Shown here one piece after another: positions 33,540-43,122 of a stretch of DNA of 64,000 nt; position 1 is the stretch's first letter; each line of letters opens with the position of its first letter. The translations under genes were made by a program, and so were the position numbers. This DNA comes from QZLE01 sp033852135. Its GTDB lineage: Bacteria > Pseudomonadota > Gammaproteobacteria > QZLD01. The stretch spans positions 1 through 64,000 of the forward strand of contig JAWSVB010000030.1 in NCBI GenBank assembly GCA_033852135.1. Direction: 5' to 3'. Under the pieces are notes generated by a model. That model saw only the letters and a list, made by a program, of their open reading frames with translations. It had not been told where the DNA came from and did not search any database.

Positions 33540-35260
33540 CAAAGCAAATGCTCTACCATCAACTGTAAAGAGCTATTACCTCTAAAGTGATTTATATCCA
33601 GCTGGTAAACAATCTCAATCTCATCTGCTAAACCCTGCCACTCATCATCAATACAGTTAAAAGCAATAGCATTGACTGAGCTTTGATTATCAAGTTGCAG
33701 ACGTAAACGTAAATGGCGCTCTTTCAAAATTTTGGAATCAGCGACTTTAAACTTTCCATAAAACTGAGGTTTAGGAAAGTGATGCCCCCATGGACCTACA
33801 CCACTAATGGTTTGCGCAAGATCCATATTTAAATCATTAGCAGATAACTCCCCATCAACATAAACCATATTTTCAAACATATCAGGCGAAGATACATTGC
33901 TAACCTGTTTTTCAAATTCTGCAGTAAACACCTCGAATTTAGAAGGCGAAATGGAAAGCCCTGCTGCCATCGCATGACCACCATACTTTAGAATAAGATT
34001 TGGATTTTTAGCGGCTATAGCTTCAAAAATATCTCGTATATGGATACCAGATATAGATCGTGCAGAGCCTTTTAGGTTTCCATCTTCACCTTGAGCAAAA
34101 ATAACGGTTGGGCGATGGGTTCTGTCTTTGATTCTTGAAGCCAGTATTCCAACCACTCCCTGATGCCACTCTTTGCGATATAGACAAACAGAAAGCCTGT
34201 TTTCAGATGATATATCCTGCTCAACCTGCTCATCAAGAAGAGCAAGCGCCTCAAGCTTCATATCATCTTCGATAACCTTTCTTTCAGCATTTAGCTCATG
34301 TAATTGGGTTGCTACCTTTATGGCTGTTGAATAGTTATCAGCTAAAAGGCACTCAATTCCCAGAGCCATATCCTCCAACCTTCCAGCTGCATTTAAACGA
34401 GGGCCAAGGGCAAAACCAAGATCACCCGCATCTACAGAGTCGAATTGTCTTGCTGATACCTCTAACAACGCAGATATCCCGTTACAACAGCGGCGATGTC
34501 TAATTCGATCCAAGCCTTGAGAAACTAAAGTTCGGTTGTTTTTGTCCAAGATGGCAATATCGGCAACAGTTCCAAGAGCTACAAGGTCTAATAAACTTGC
34601 AAGGTTGAGCTCCTCTACTCCATTCTTGGTAAACCAGCCCAGTTCTCTTAACTCAGACCTGATTGCGATAACCAAATAGAATGCAACTCCGACACCTGCT
34701 AAATTCAACAGCCCATCATCACAACCTAAACGAGGATTAACTAAAGCTGTTGCTTTAGGCAATTGACCCCCAGGTAAATGGTGATCGGTAACAATTACAG
34801 GTAATCCAATCTGATTAGCGTAATCAACACCGGCTATTGATGTTATGCCGTTATCAACCGTAATAATCAACTCTGCCCCTGAATCAGCACAGCTTTTTAC
34901 CAACTCTGCAGAAAGCCCATATCCATCAGAAAATCGGCTAGGAACTATGTAGTACACATTATTATTGCCGAAAGCCTTGATTGCTTTGATGCAAAGAGCG
35001 CAGCTTGTAGCGCCATCAGCATCATAGTCCGCAATGATGTATATGCTCTTACGCTGCATAATTGCTTCAGCAACTATTTTCGCTGCTTTTTGAATATCAT
35101 TTATAGAGTTGTATGAAAGAAGTGTATTTAATTTGTAGTTGATATCATCTGCAGATTTAATTCCACGTGATGCCAATATTTGTGAGATAACGGGGTTGTA
35201 GCCATCAATTTGGATTGATTCTTTTTGTTCTCGGAAGGCTATTTTGATTTGAGATTTCAT
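33539..35260 (-). CDS. recJ: Single-stranded-DNA 5'-3' exonuclease RecJ
   Basis: Repair nuclease of 573 residues. DHH-family motifs are present: IIADYDADGATSCAL (about 76-88), VDNGIT and the DHH motif TDHHLPG with D159-H160-H161, then the DHHA1 motif YGGHAMAAG in the C-terminal half. It lies downstream of thrC on the same strand, an arrangement (hom-thrC-recJ) found in pseudomonads and relatives, where it follows dsbC; here dsbC is 20 kb away. An imperfect hairpin separates it from thrC. Confidence 0.97.
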   Translation of the reverse strand: MKSQIKIAFREQKESIQIDGYNPVISQILASRGIKSADDINYKLNTLLSYNSINDIQKAAKIVAEAIMQRKSIYIIADYDADGATSCALCIKAIKAFGNNNVYYIVPSRFSDGYGLSAELVKSCADSGAELIITVDNGITSIAGVDYANQIGLPVIVTDHHLPGGQLPKATALVNPRLGCDDGLLNLAGVGVAFYLVIAIRSELRELGWFTKNGVEELNLASLLDLVALGTVADIAILDKNNRTLVSQGLDRIRHRRCCNGISALLEVSARQFDSVDAGDLGFALGPRLNAAGRLEDMALGIECLLADNYSTAIKVATQLHELNAERKVIEDDMKLEALALLDEQVEQDISSENRLSVCLYRKEWHQGVVGILASRIKDRTHRPTVIFAQGEDGNLKGSARSISGIHIRDIFEAIAAKNPNLILKYGGHAMAAGLSISPSKFEVFTAEFEKQVSNVSSPDMFENMVYVDGELSANDLNMDLAQTISGVGPWGHHFPKPQFYGKFKVADSKILKERHLRLRLQLDNQSSVNAIAFNCIDDEWQGLADEIEIVYQLDINHFRGNSSLQLMVEHLL

Positions 35261-35345
35261 TGTTCACGTCCCCAATAAGATGAACACTTTTTTCAATATT
35301 TTTCTTGCATGCATTCCAAAACAGAGCTTGGAAAATGGGGATTAT

Positions 35346-35376
35346 AAAGTACCCTGAGCATAATCAAGGGCACTTT
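35346..35376 (-). terminator. Imperfect hairpin between thrC and recJ
   Basis: AAAGTACCCT / AGGGCACTTT arms with one mismatch and an 11-base loop, followed on the minus strand by TTTATAATC. It may be a weak terminator for thrC. Confidence 0.5.
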
Positions 35377-35394
35377 ATATCATAAGCATCAAAC

Positions 35395-36531
35395 TTACAG
35401 ATTCTTTAAAATCGCTTTACTTACAGAATCATAAGTTGCTTCAACAGTTGCAATATTTGCATCACACTGTTTAATCGCGATATCAGGATCTTTAAGTCCA
35501 TGACCTGTTAGAGTACAAACGATGGTACTGCCTTCTGGTATCTTACCGCTTTTGATATCTCTTAATGCACCAGCAACTGATGTAGCAGAGGCAGGCTCAC
35601 AGAAAACACCCTCTTTTTGCGCCAATAGTTTTTGTGTTGCAAGTATCTCTTCATCAGAGAACTCATCAAACCAACCACCTGACTCTTTACTAGCCATCCA
35701 AGCAAAATCCCATGATTGCGGGTTTCCAATTCTTATTGCTGTTGCAACTGTCTCTGGGTGATCCACTGGGTGGCCGCGTAGGAATGGCGCTGCTCCATTA
35801 GCCTGATAACCAACCATAATTGGTGTATCTTCAACAATTTTAGTTGTTGAATAAGGTTTAATCACTTGGCAAGGTTTTGCTGCTTTTTCTGCCATTTCGC
35901 CGATTTTACCTGCATATTCACTGTATCCCAGCCAATAAGCGGTAATATTGCCTGCATTACCAACAGGCAAACAGTGATAATCAGGAGCTTTTCCAAGCTC
36001 TTCAATTATTTCAAAAGCTGCTGTTTTTTGACCTTGAAGTCTAAACGGGTTAATTGAGTTTACAATCGAGATTGGAGCATCAGCACCTATCTCTTTCACA
36101 AGTCTCATACCATCATCAAAGTTACCTTTGATTTGCAGAATTTCTGCTCCATACATAATTGCTTGAGCTAATTTACCAAGAGCAATCTTACCTTCTGGAA
36201 TAAGTACAAATGCCTTCATACCAGCACTAGCAGCATATGCAGCCGCTGCTGCCGAGGTATTACCAGTAGAAGCACAAATTATAGCGCCGCTACCTTCCTC
36301 GTATGCGCGGGTCACTGCTACTGTCATACCACGATCTTTAAAAGACCCTGTTGGATTCATCCCTTCGTATTTAACGTAAATCTCAACATCTTTACCGGTT
36401 TCTTGCGGAATGTTACGCAACTTGATTAATGGAGTATTACCTTCTCCTATGCTGATTGGTGTATCAGTAGAGATTGGCATTCTCTCTTTGTATTTTTCAA
36501 TCAAACCTGTGTAACGTGGACGAAGTGGCAT
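35395..36531 (-). CDS. thrC: Threonine synthase
   Basis: PLP enzyme converting O-phosphohomoserine to threonine. It is a 378-residue protein of the shorter fold type II form. GSFKDRGM carries the PLP lysine (K65), and the phosphate-binding Gly-rich loop is PVGNAGNITAYW. The substrate and product link it to hom immediately upstream on the same strand (66 bases apart); the phosphorylating enzyme, homoserine kinase, is not in the window. Confidence 0.97.
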   Translation of the reverse strand: MPLRPRYTGLIEKYKERMPISTDTPISIGEGNTPLIKLRNIPQETGKDVEIYVKYEGMNPTGSFKDRGMTVAVTRAYEEGSGAIICASTGNTSAAAAAYAASAGMKAFVLIPEGKIALGKLAQAIMYGAEILQIKGNFDDGMRLVKEIGADAPISIVNSINPFRLQGQKTAAFEIIEELGKAPDYHCLPVGNAGNITAYWLGYSEYAGKIGEMAEKAAKPCQVIKPYSTTKIVEDTPIMVGYQANGAAPFLRGHPVDHPETVATAIRIGNPQSWDFAWMASKESGGWFDEFSDEEILATQKLLAQKEGVFCEPASATSVAGALRDIKSGKIPEGSTIVCTLTGHGLKDPDIAIKQCDANIATVEATYDSVSKAILKNL

Positions 36532-36597
36532 GGTTTTTCCTCAATTAACATTCTTTACAAAAATTGGCTTAAAATAGTTTCAACAAATGACAATTAA

Positions 36598-37914
36598 TTA
36601 GCGATCCGAAGACTCAACCCTTAACATCACAATCTTTCCAGATATTGTATCAATACCCTCAATAGCAGCTATAGCATCTAACATGTTTTTCTCTACTGTA
36701 TTCGTAGTTAGCATAATAATTGATGCATTTGTCTCACCTGCTGCTGGCTCTTTTTGAATCATCGCTTCAATACTAATTCCGTGTTCACCCAGTATTTTAG
36801 TAACGTTGGCCATTACCCCAGGTTTATCATCAGCCTGAACTCGTAAATAATAGGCAGTTTCAACTTCATCAATAGTTTTAATAGCTGTCGATTCAAGGCT
36901 ATTTATATCGAATGCAAGAGCAGGAACCTTGGCACTTACATCTTTAACATTTAGTGTTCTGGCAATATCAACAACATCTGCAACAACAGCCGAAGCAGTT
37001 GGCTCGCTACCAGCACCAGCGCCGTAGTACATTGTTGGTCCGACAGCATCACCTTCAACCATAACAGCATTCATAACGCCATTAACGTTTGCAAGTAGTT
37101 CTTTTTTAGATAGAAGTGTTGGGTGAACTCGCAGCTCAACTCCAGAATCTGTCTTTTTAGCGATTCCCAGATGTTTGATTGAATAGCCTAGCTCTTCTGC
37201 ATAATTTACATCTTCAATCTGAACTGTGCTTATCCCTTGGGTATAAACTTTTTCAAATTGCAGTGGGATTCCAAAAGATATAGAAGCAAGAACAGTAAGC
37301 TTATGCGCTGCATCGATACCTTCAACATCAAATGTTGGATCTGCTTCTGCATAGCCAAGTTCTTGCGCTTCTTTAAGTACATCCGCAAAGGCACTGCCTT
37401 TGTCACGCATCTCAGTAAGAATAAAGTTACCTGTACCGTTAATAATACCAGCAACTTTCTCTACTTTATTAGCAGATAACCCTTCACGTATAGCTTTAAT
37501 TACTGGTATTCCACCAGCGACAGAAGCTTCGTACGCAACAGTTACATTATTTTCACTCGCTGCTGCAAAAATCTCATTACCATGCAGAGCAATGAGCGCC
37601 TTATTAGCAGTAACGACATGTTTACCATTCTTTACAGCTGCAAGCACTAGATCTTTTGCTATGGTGTAACCACCAATTAGCTCAACAACGATATCTATAT
37701 CTGGATCATTTACGACAGCAAATGCATCATCGACAACCTTGATTCCAAGAGCTGCATACTCTTGGACTTTAGAAGCATCCTTATCAGCAGCCAGTGTTAC
37801 CTGGATGGTTTTTCCGGTTCTTCTTGTGATATCTTCTGCGTTTCTGGTAAGAACCGTAGCTGTTCCACCACCAACTGTACCCAATCCAAGTAAACCTACT
37901 TTCACTGCTTCCAA
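36598..37914 (-). CDS. hom: Homoserine dehydrogenase (monofunctional, with ACT domain)
   Basis: Reduces aspartate semialdehyde to homoserine, the branch point to threonine and methionine. Its 438 residues comprise the NAD(P)-binding GLLGLGTVGGG at the N-terminus, the catalytic region with AGIINGTGNFIL, and a C-terminal ACT domain (YYLRVQADDKPGVMANVTK) expected to bind threonine for feedback control. It is not fused to aspartokinase. It is first in the hom-thrC set, with a 20-bp palindrome 42 bases upstream of its start. Confidence 0.97.
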   Translation of the reverse strand: MEAVKVGLLGLGTVGGGTATVLTRNAEDITRRTGKTIQVTLAADKDASKVQEYAALGIKVVDDAFAVVNDPDIDIVVELIGGYTIAKDLVLAAVKNGKHVVTANKALIALHGNEIFAAASENNVTVAYEASVAGGIPVIKAIREGLSANKVEKVAGIINGTGNFILTEMRDKGSAFADVLKEAQELGYAEADPTFDVEGIDAAHKLTVLASISFGIPLQFEKVYTQGISTVQIEDVNYAEELGYSIKHLGIAKKTDSGVELRVHPTLLSKKELLANVNGVMNAVMVEGDAVGPTMYYGAGAGSEPTASAVVADVVDIARTLNVKDVSAKVPALAFDINSLESTAIKTIDEVETAYYLRVQADDKPGVMANVTKILGEHGISIEAMIQKEPAAGETNASIIMLTTNTVEKNMLDAIAAIEGIDTISGKIVMLRVESSDR

Positions 37915-37955
37915 GGCTAATCTCCAAAATTAGTTAACAATATTTTTTCGTCTTT

Positions 37956-37975
37956 AACTCAAACTGGTTTGAGTT
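37956..37975. promoter_or_regulatory. 20-bp palindrome upstream of hom
   Basis: Nine-base arms AACTCAAAC / GTTTGAGTT with TG between. It is not followed by a T-run on either strand, so it looks more like a repressor or attenuator element for hom than a terminator for lolD. Confidence 0.45.
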
Positions 37976-38065
37976 ATTAATCAATAATAAATACGGGCTA
38001 TATGATAATTGTTTACAAGCCCTAAATCCATCGATTTTAGAGCCTATTATAAATTTTTAAGCCTT

Positions 38066-38824
38066 CTATAACTGCTGCAAAACACCATCTTTTATGGTTA
38101 ATACACGATCCATCTTTTGTGCCAAATGGTAATCATGCGTAACAACTACAAAACTGGTCTGAAATTCGCGATTAAGATCAAGCATAATGCTATAAACCAT
38201 ATCTGCAGTCTTACTATCCAGGTTTCCAGTTGGCTCATCAGCCAAAACACATGCTGGATTAGCGACTAAAGAGCGAGCAATTGCTGCACGCTGCCTCTCT
38301 CCACCTGACATCTCAGCAGGTTTATGTTCTACCCTGTCTTTTAGACCAACTCTAGCAAGTATCTCAGCAGCAGCTTCACGTGCCACTTGAACCTTCTCAC
38401 CACGAATTAATAGTGGCATTGCTACATTCTCTAAAGCCGAAAACTCTGGTAGCAAATGGTGAAACTGGTAAACAAATCCAAGAAACTGATTTCGTAGAGC
38501 TGCACGCTTCTTATCCGCCATCTTAAAAAGCTTATTTCCATCAATCGATACATCACCAGATGTTGGCTCATCCAACCCTCCAATAATATGCATCAGAGTG
38601 CTCTTACCAGAGCCTGAAGCACCAACTATCGCAACCTGTTCCCCTTTTTCAACTGTGAAATCAACATTTTTTAATACCTCAACCTTCAAGTCACCTTCTG
38701 CAAACACCTTATTAATATTACAGGCTTGAATAACTGGGCAGGCTTGAGTTACTGTGCTTGTTTGAGTCTCAGGACTAGCTTCAGCTGCTTTTTCATTTTT
38801 AGTTGATGCTTCAATATTATTCAT
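38066..38824 (-). CDS. lolD: Lipoprotein-releasing ABC ATPase LolD
   Basis: The ATPase of the LolCDE complex that extracts outer-membrane lipoproteins from the inner membrane. Walker A is GASGSGKST, the signature is MSGGERQR and Walker B is CVLADEPTGNLDSKT. FVYQFHHLLPEFSALENVA is characteristic of LolD. Odd point: about 33 extra N-terminal residues rich in Glu, Thr, Gln and Ala (for example ETQTSTVTQACPVIQAC) precede the usual start. It lies last of three genes, 37 bases after a lolC/E paralogue. Confidence 0.96.
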   Translation of the reverse strand: MNNIEASTKNEKAAEASPETQTSTVTQACPVIQACNINKVFAEGDLKVEVLKNVDFTVEKGEQVAIVGASGSGKSTLMHIIGGLDEPTSGDVSIDGNKLFKMADKKRAALRNQFLGFVYQFHHLLPEFSALENVAMPLLIRGEKVQVAREAAAEILARVGLKDRVEHKPAEMSGGERQRAAIARSLVANPACVLADEPTGNLDSKTADMVYSIMLDLNREFQTSFVVVTHDYHLAQKMDRVLTIKDGVLQQL

Positions 38825-38861
38825 TCTTTTTTACTCATTAATAGCTTTATTCTTTAAAAGA

Positions 38862-40103
38862 CTACTCATATCTAAGAGCCTCTGCAGGCTGAATGTTTGA
38901 TGCTCGAAGAGCAGGATAAACTGTCGCTACAATTGAGATCAAAAGAGAAAATGCCGTGACTAAGAATACATCTTGCCAATACATTACTGATGGAATCTCA
39001 CTTATATAAAACACATTCGGGTCAAAAGCCTTAACGCCAAGCAAATTTTCTATAATGGCAATCCATCCCGCAATATTTTTTGCTATTATAACGCCAGCAA
39101 CCGCTCCAATCCCTGTTCCCAAGATACCAATAGTTGATCCTTGTAATATAAAGATCTTTAATATTCTATTGGATGAGGCCCCTATAGTTTTTAGTATGGC
39201 TATGTCGCTTTGCTTTTCTGCCACACCCATAGCCATAGTGGATACTATGTTAAATGCTGCAACCGTAATAATCAGAAGTAATATTGCAAACATCGCTATT
39301 TTCTCGATCTTTATTGCAGCGAAAAATGATGCATGCATATCAGCCCAATCTCTAACTTTGTAATCAGGAAAATCCTGCATAAACTGCTTTTGTAGCTCGA
39401 AAGCATCATCCATATTGTGCAGTAATAAGCGCTCTCCGCGATCTGCTCCTGTATTAGATAATAATTCCTCTACGTTACTCATAGATGAAACTATCAACGT
39501 GCTGTCATAGCGGTGTATATCAGCCCTAAAAATAGCTGCAACAGTATAAGCCTTAATACGAGGAACAATAGCAGCACTGTTCTCACGCGATAAAGGGATA
39601 ATTAATGACACTGTATCACCAATAAATAGATCTAACTGCTCGGCAAGCTCTGCTCCAATAGCTAAATTTTGCTTTCCATTCTCTAATTTAGAGATATCAC
39701 CTTGAACAACAGATTTTAGCAAATTTGATACTTCAGCCTCTTTGCCAAGATCGATTCCACGCATAACTGCCGGAGATATATTCTTATCCCGTCCAATCAT
39801 TACATCTCCCTCAATATAAGGCGCTATACCTTTTACTTGAGAAAGTTTTGCCGCACTTGAACGTACAGCCTGGTGGTTAAAATCAGTGCTATTTGTAGAA
39901 ATAATGACATGTGACGCCATACCTAATAGGCGATCTCTTAATTCAGCCTGAAACCCATTCATTATTGATATAACTGTAATAAGGCTCAAAACCCCAAGAG
40001 CTATGCCAATGATTGATATACCAGAGATAAATGACAGAAAGCGATTTCTTCTGCGCGCACGCAAATAGCGTAACCCAATAAATAGCTCCGTCGGTCTATA
40101 CAT
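38862..40103 (-). CDS. LolC/LolE family membrane subunit (second copy)
   Basis: Permease subunit of 413 residues with the family layout: one N-terminal transmembrane helix after LFIGLRYLRARRRNRF, a large periplasmic domain (about 45-265) and three C-terminal helices, ending PAEALRYE. It is paralogous to the gene 29 bases upstream. Which of the two acts as LolC (holds LolA) and which as LolE (binds lipoprotein) cannot be settled by eye, so no symbol is given. Same operon as lolD. Confidence 0.93.
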   Translation of the reverse strand: MYRPTELFIGLRYLRARRRNRFLSFISGISIIGIALGVLSLITVISIMNGFQAELRDRLLGMASHVIISTNSTDFNHQAVRSSAAKLSQVKGIAPYIEGDVMIGRDKNISPAVMRGIDLGKEAEVSNLLKSVVQGDISKLENGKQNLAIGAELAEQLDLFIGDTVSLIIPLSRENSAAIVPRIKAYTVAAIFRADIHRYDSTLIVSSMSNVEELLSNTGADRGERLLLHNMDDAFELQKQFMQDFPDYKVRDWADMHASFFAAIKIEKIAMFAILLLIITVAAFNIVSTMAMGVAEKQSDIAILKTIGASSNRILKIFILQGSTIGILGTGIGAVAGVIIAKNIAGWIAIIENLLGVKAFDPNVFYISEIPSVMYWQDVFLVTAFSLLISIVATVYPALRASNIQPAEALRYE

Positions 40104-40132
40104 TTGAACGCCTCACAAAATTAATCACACAC

Positions 40133-41383
40133 TTATTCATATCTCAGAGCCTCCGCTGGTGGAGCAGACATGGCTTTTATAGATGGATAAATCGTCGCGA
40201 TAAGCGTCAAAACGAACGAAACCACAGCAACTAATACAACATCGCTAACAGCTACAGATGCAGGCAATGTTTTCGTTATCATATAGATATCCTTAACCAT
40301 TAACTCGATACCAAAATATTGCTCGATCATTGAAGCTATAGAGCTAATGTTTAAGCTCAAAACTATTCCAAGAATAGTACCAACTACGATACCAACAACA
40401 CCAATTAATGCTCCTTGAATGATAAAGATTTTTAAAATACCGTTTTGCGAAAATCCAAGAGTACGCAAAATTGCGATATCACCTTTCTTATCATTTACTG
40501 TCATTATGAGAGTAGAGATCAAATTAAATGCTGCAACACCAACAACTAAAGCAAGGATTATAAACATAACCTTCTTTTGTAGCTTTATCGCGCTGAATAA
40601 ATTGCGATTGCGCTTTGACCAGTCTAAGGCCCAATAACTACTACCAATGCTACGACGCAGGTCTATAGCTAAAGATGCCGATTGATTCATATCCTCAGCT
40701 TTTATTCGTATCCCACTGATAGCAGAACCTTTTCTGGTGAGTTTTGCAGCATCATCTAGATGCATAATTATCATGCGTAAATCGAATGTATACATTCCAG
40801 CATTAAAAATACCCGATACAGTAAAACGTTTCATTCTAGGTAAAAGACCAACTGCAGACAGCTGCATTTGTGGTACAACAAGGGTAATTTTATCCCCAAT
40901 ACCAACGCCTAACTTTTCTGCCAGGGCAGTTCCAATTAAAACGTTGTAGGATTTTGGTATTATTGAATCAGCAGAGCCTTCAACAATTCTATCTAGAACA
41001 TCAGAGACCTTGCTCTCTTTTTCTGGAATTATCCCTCTTATACCAGCACCAGATGAGAAATTCTTATAAGCAACCATGATTTCACCGCTAACATAAGGTG
41101 ATGTGGCTATAACATCAGTATTAGAGCCTATCTTGCGATCAACATCTTCCCACCCATCAATTCGATGATTTAAGCTTTCAATTGTTATATGGGAAACAAC
41201 CCCAAGGATTCGACCACGAAGCTCTTGCTCAAACCCATTCATAACAGAAAGAACAGTTATAAGAGTAATAACACCCAGAGCTATACCCACAGTTGAAACG
41301 AGTGATATGAAAGATACTATCTGACTGCGCCTTTTTGCACGTGTATACCGTAGTCCAATGAACAGTTCTAAAGGTCTAAACAT
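40133..41383 (-). CDS. LolC/LolE family membrane subunit (first copy)
   Basis: Permease subunit of 416 residues. LFIGLRYTRAKRRSQIVSF starts it, VGIALGVITLITVLSVMNGF is the first helix, a periplasmic domain follows, and the FtsX-like helix GVAAFNLISTLIM and the end PAEALRYE are as in the family. It is first of the three-gene unit (two permease paralogues, then lolD). In E. coli the ATPase gene lies between the two permease genes, so this order differs. Confidence 0.93.
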   Translation of the reverse strand: MFRPLELFIGLRYTRAKRRSQIVSFISLVSTVGIALGVITLITVLSVMNGFEQELRGRILGVVSHITIESLNHRIDGWEDVDRKIGSNTDVIATSPYVSGEIMVAYKNFSSGAGIRGIIPEKESKVSDVLDRIVEGSADSIIPKSYNVLIGTALAEKLGVGIGDKITLVVPQMQLSAVGLLPRMKRFTVSGIFNAGMYTFDLRMIIMHLDDAAKLTRKGSAISGIRIKAEDMNQSASLAIDLRRSIGSSYWALDWSKRNRNLFSAIKLQKKVMFIILALVVGVAAFNLISTLIMTVNDKKGDIAILRTLGFSQNGILKIFIIQGALIGVVGIVVGTILGIVLSLNISSIASMIEQYFGIELMVKDIYMITKTLPASVAVSDVVLVAVVSFVLTLIATIYPSIKAMSAPPAEALRYE

Positions 41384-41540
41384 TATATTTTTAAATCCAT
41401 TAAGGAAAAATTCCTAAATTTTCTTGTAGAATCGGAAAAAATGTCACATCCTTATAGCAGCAATGGGCACAATATTTGTACATAATGCCACAAATGCTAT
41501 ATTTAATAAAAAGGATGCCCAACATTTTAGGAGCTCAATT

Positions 41541-41843
41541 ATGAAAAAGTTTTTAGTCGCTTTAACAGCCGTTTTCATGATAACAGGGATAACAGTGGCA
41601 CAGGCTGATACTCTACTTATTAATTCGGCTTTTGAAAAGCCTGAAGCAAAACGGCCAACACGCGGCCAATCAATGGACAAAGTATCATCAGAATTTGGTG
41701 AACCTCTTGCAATCACAGGACCAGTTGGTGATCCACCAATAACAACCTGGGATTACGAAGAGTTCTCTGTTTATTTCGAGTACGACCAAGTTCTTCACTC
41801 TGTTATGCGTCGTGAACAACCTGAAGAAGAAAACGAAGAATAA
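41541..41843 (+). CDS. Small exported protein, conserved gammaproteobacterial type
   Basis: The ATG seven bases after AGGAG gives 100 residues: signal peptide KKFLVALTAVFMITGITVAQA, then TRGQSMDKVSSEFGEPLAI and ITTWDYEEFSVYFEYDQV. The middle pattern (RGQSM-x-KV, FGEP, W-x-Y) recalls BamE/SmpA-like small periplasmic domains, where the same string predicts a two-helix, three-strand fold. No lipobox is seen. Acidic tail. Function unknown. A terminator follows. Confidence 0.78.
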   Translation: MKKFLVALTAVFMITGITVAQADTLLINSAFEKPEAKRPTRGQSMDKVSSEFGEPLAITGPVGDPPITTWDYEEFSVYFEYDQVLHSVMRREQPEEENEE

Positions 41844-41890
41844 ATCATTCTTTAGTAACTTAAAAATTCACCGGTTATTTAAAGATTATA

Positions 41891-41928
41891 AACAGCGATG
41901 AAGTTTTTCTTCTTCGCTGTTTTTTTTG
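41891..41928 (+). terminator. Rho-independent terminator after the small exported protein gene
   Basis: AACAGCGATGAAG / CTTCTTCGCTGTT arms with one mismatch and long T-run. Confidence 0.9.
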
Positions 41929-42021
41929 GTGTATTATTCACTAAAAACCACTGTCTAAGCAGATAAAATACTAGTCAAATCACCACTTGAGAAAAATTTA
42001 TATTTATAGAAATTCACTAAT

Positions 42022-43122
42022 ATGACAAAAAGATTACCAGCAGAATGGGAAAAACAGAGTGCAATACTTATCATCTGGCCACATGCTGAAACCGACTGGC
42101 AGCCAACTCTTTCTAAAGTTGAAAAAACCTATATAGAAATCTCTCTAGAAATTCTTAAGCGACAAAAGCTCATAATCTGTTTTCATAATCAGGATATTAA
42201 ACAACACGCTTTAACTGCGCTTAACACCAATAAAGCAAATATCTCCAACCTGATTAGTTTTCTAGCTGAAAACAACGATACATGGGCCAGAGATAGCGGC
42301 CCAATTACAATAACAGATAACAGCACCCCTACTTTTCTTGATTTTACCTTTAATGGCTGGGGGGATAAATATAGTTCATCTCTTGATGACCAAATCACTG
42401 CCAAGATGCTGCATTCGATAAATATAAATAATCATAATTATAAGCGCATAGATATGATACTCGAAGGTGGAAGCATCGAATCAGATGGGCAAGGAACACT
42501 TCTAACTACCAGCAAATGCCTGCTTACCGATACTCGTAATAACGATATGACCAAAGATCAAGTAGAGCAAAGACTTATAGCAGAATTTAATCTAGAGCGT
42601 GTTTTATGGCTAAACCACGGTTTTATTATTGGCGATGACACTGACTCACACATTGATACTCTTGCACGCTTCTGCTCAGAAGACACCATTACTTACTGCA
42701 TATGCGAGGATGAAAATGATTCACACTATACTGAACTAAAAAACATGGAGTCGGAATTAAAGCAGCTAATAACCAAGAGTGACACCCCGTATAAACTTAT
42801 ACCTTTACCAATACCAAAAGCTCAGTTCTCTACTGAATCTGGAACAAATAAAACCAGACTACCTGCTACTTACGCTAACTTTCTAATCATAAATGGTGCT
42901 GTACTTGCTCCAATCTATGGTGATTCAGAAGCTGATACATTTGCGATTAAGCAATTACAATCAGCATTCCCAAAGCATGAAATAATTGCGATAAACTGTT
43001 GCTCACTCATAGAACAGTTCGGCAGCCTACATTGCATAACTATGCAGTTACCAGAGAGCGCGCAATTTCCAGAAAACGCGGAGTTAGCAGAAAACATCAA
43101 ATTTGATGACGGAGCAATCTAA
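42022..43122 (+). CDS. aguA: Agmatine deiminase
   Basis: Converts agmatine to N-carbamoylputrescine in the arginine-decarboxylase route to putrescine. The 366-residue protein has the guanidine-modifying fold. Motifs seen are NDTWARDSGPI (about 85-95), ILEGGSIESDG, DSHIDTLARF with H210 and the catalytic Cys338 in GSLHCITMQLP. The last ~25 residues (ESAQFPENAELAENIK) look like an unstructured extension. Its stop overlaps the start of aguB by one base (TAATG), so the two are coupled. Confidence 0.96.
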   Translation: MTKRLPAEWEKQSAILIIWPHAETDWQPTLSKVEKTYIEISLEILKRQKLIICFHNQDIKQHALTALNTNKANISNLISFLAENNDTWARDSGPITITDNSTPTFLDFTFNGWGDKYSSSLDDQITAKMLHSININNHNYKRIDMILEGGSIESDGQGTLLTTSKCLLTDTRNNDMTKDQVEQRLIAEFNLERVLWLNHGFIIGDDTDSHIDTLARFCSEDTITYCICEDENDSHYTELKNMESELKQLITKSDTPYKLIPLPIPKAQFSTESGTNKTRLPATYANFLIINGAVLAPIYGDSEADTFAIKQLQSAFPKHEIIAINCCSLIEQFGSLHCITMQLPESAQFPENAELAENIKFDDGAI

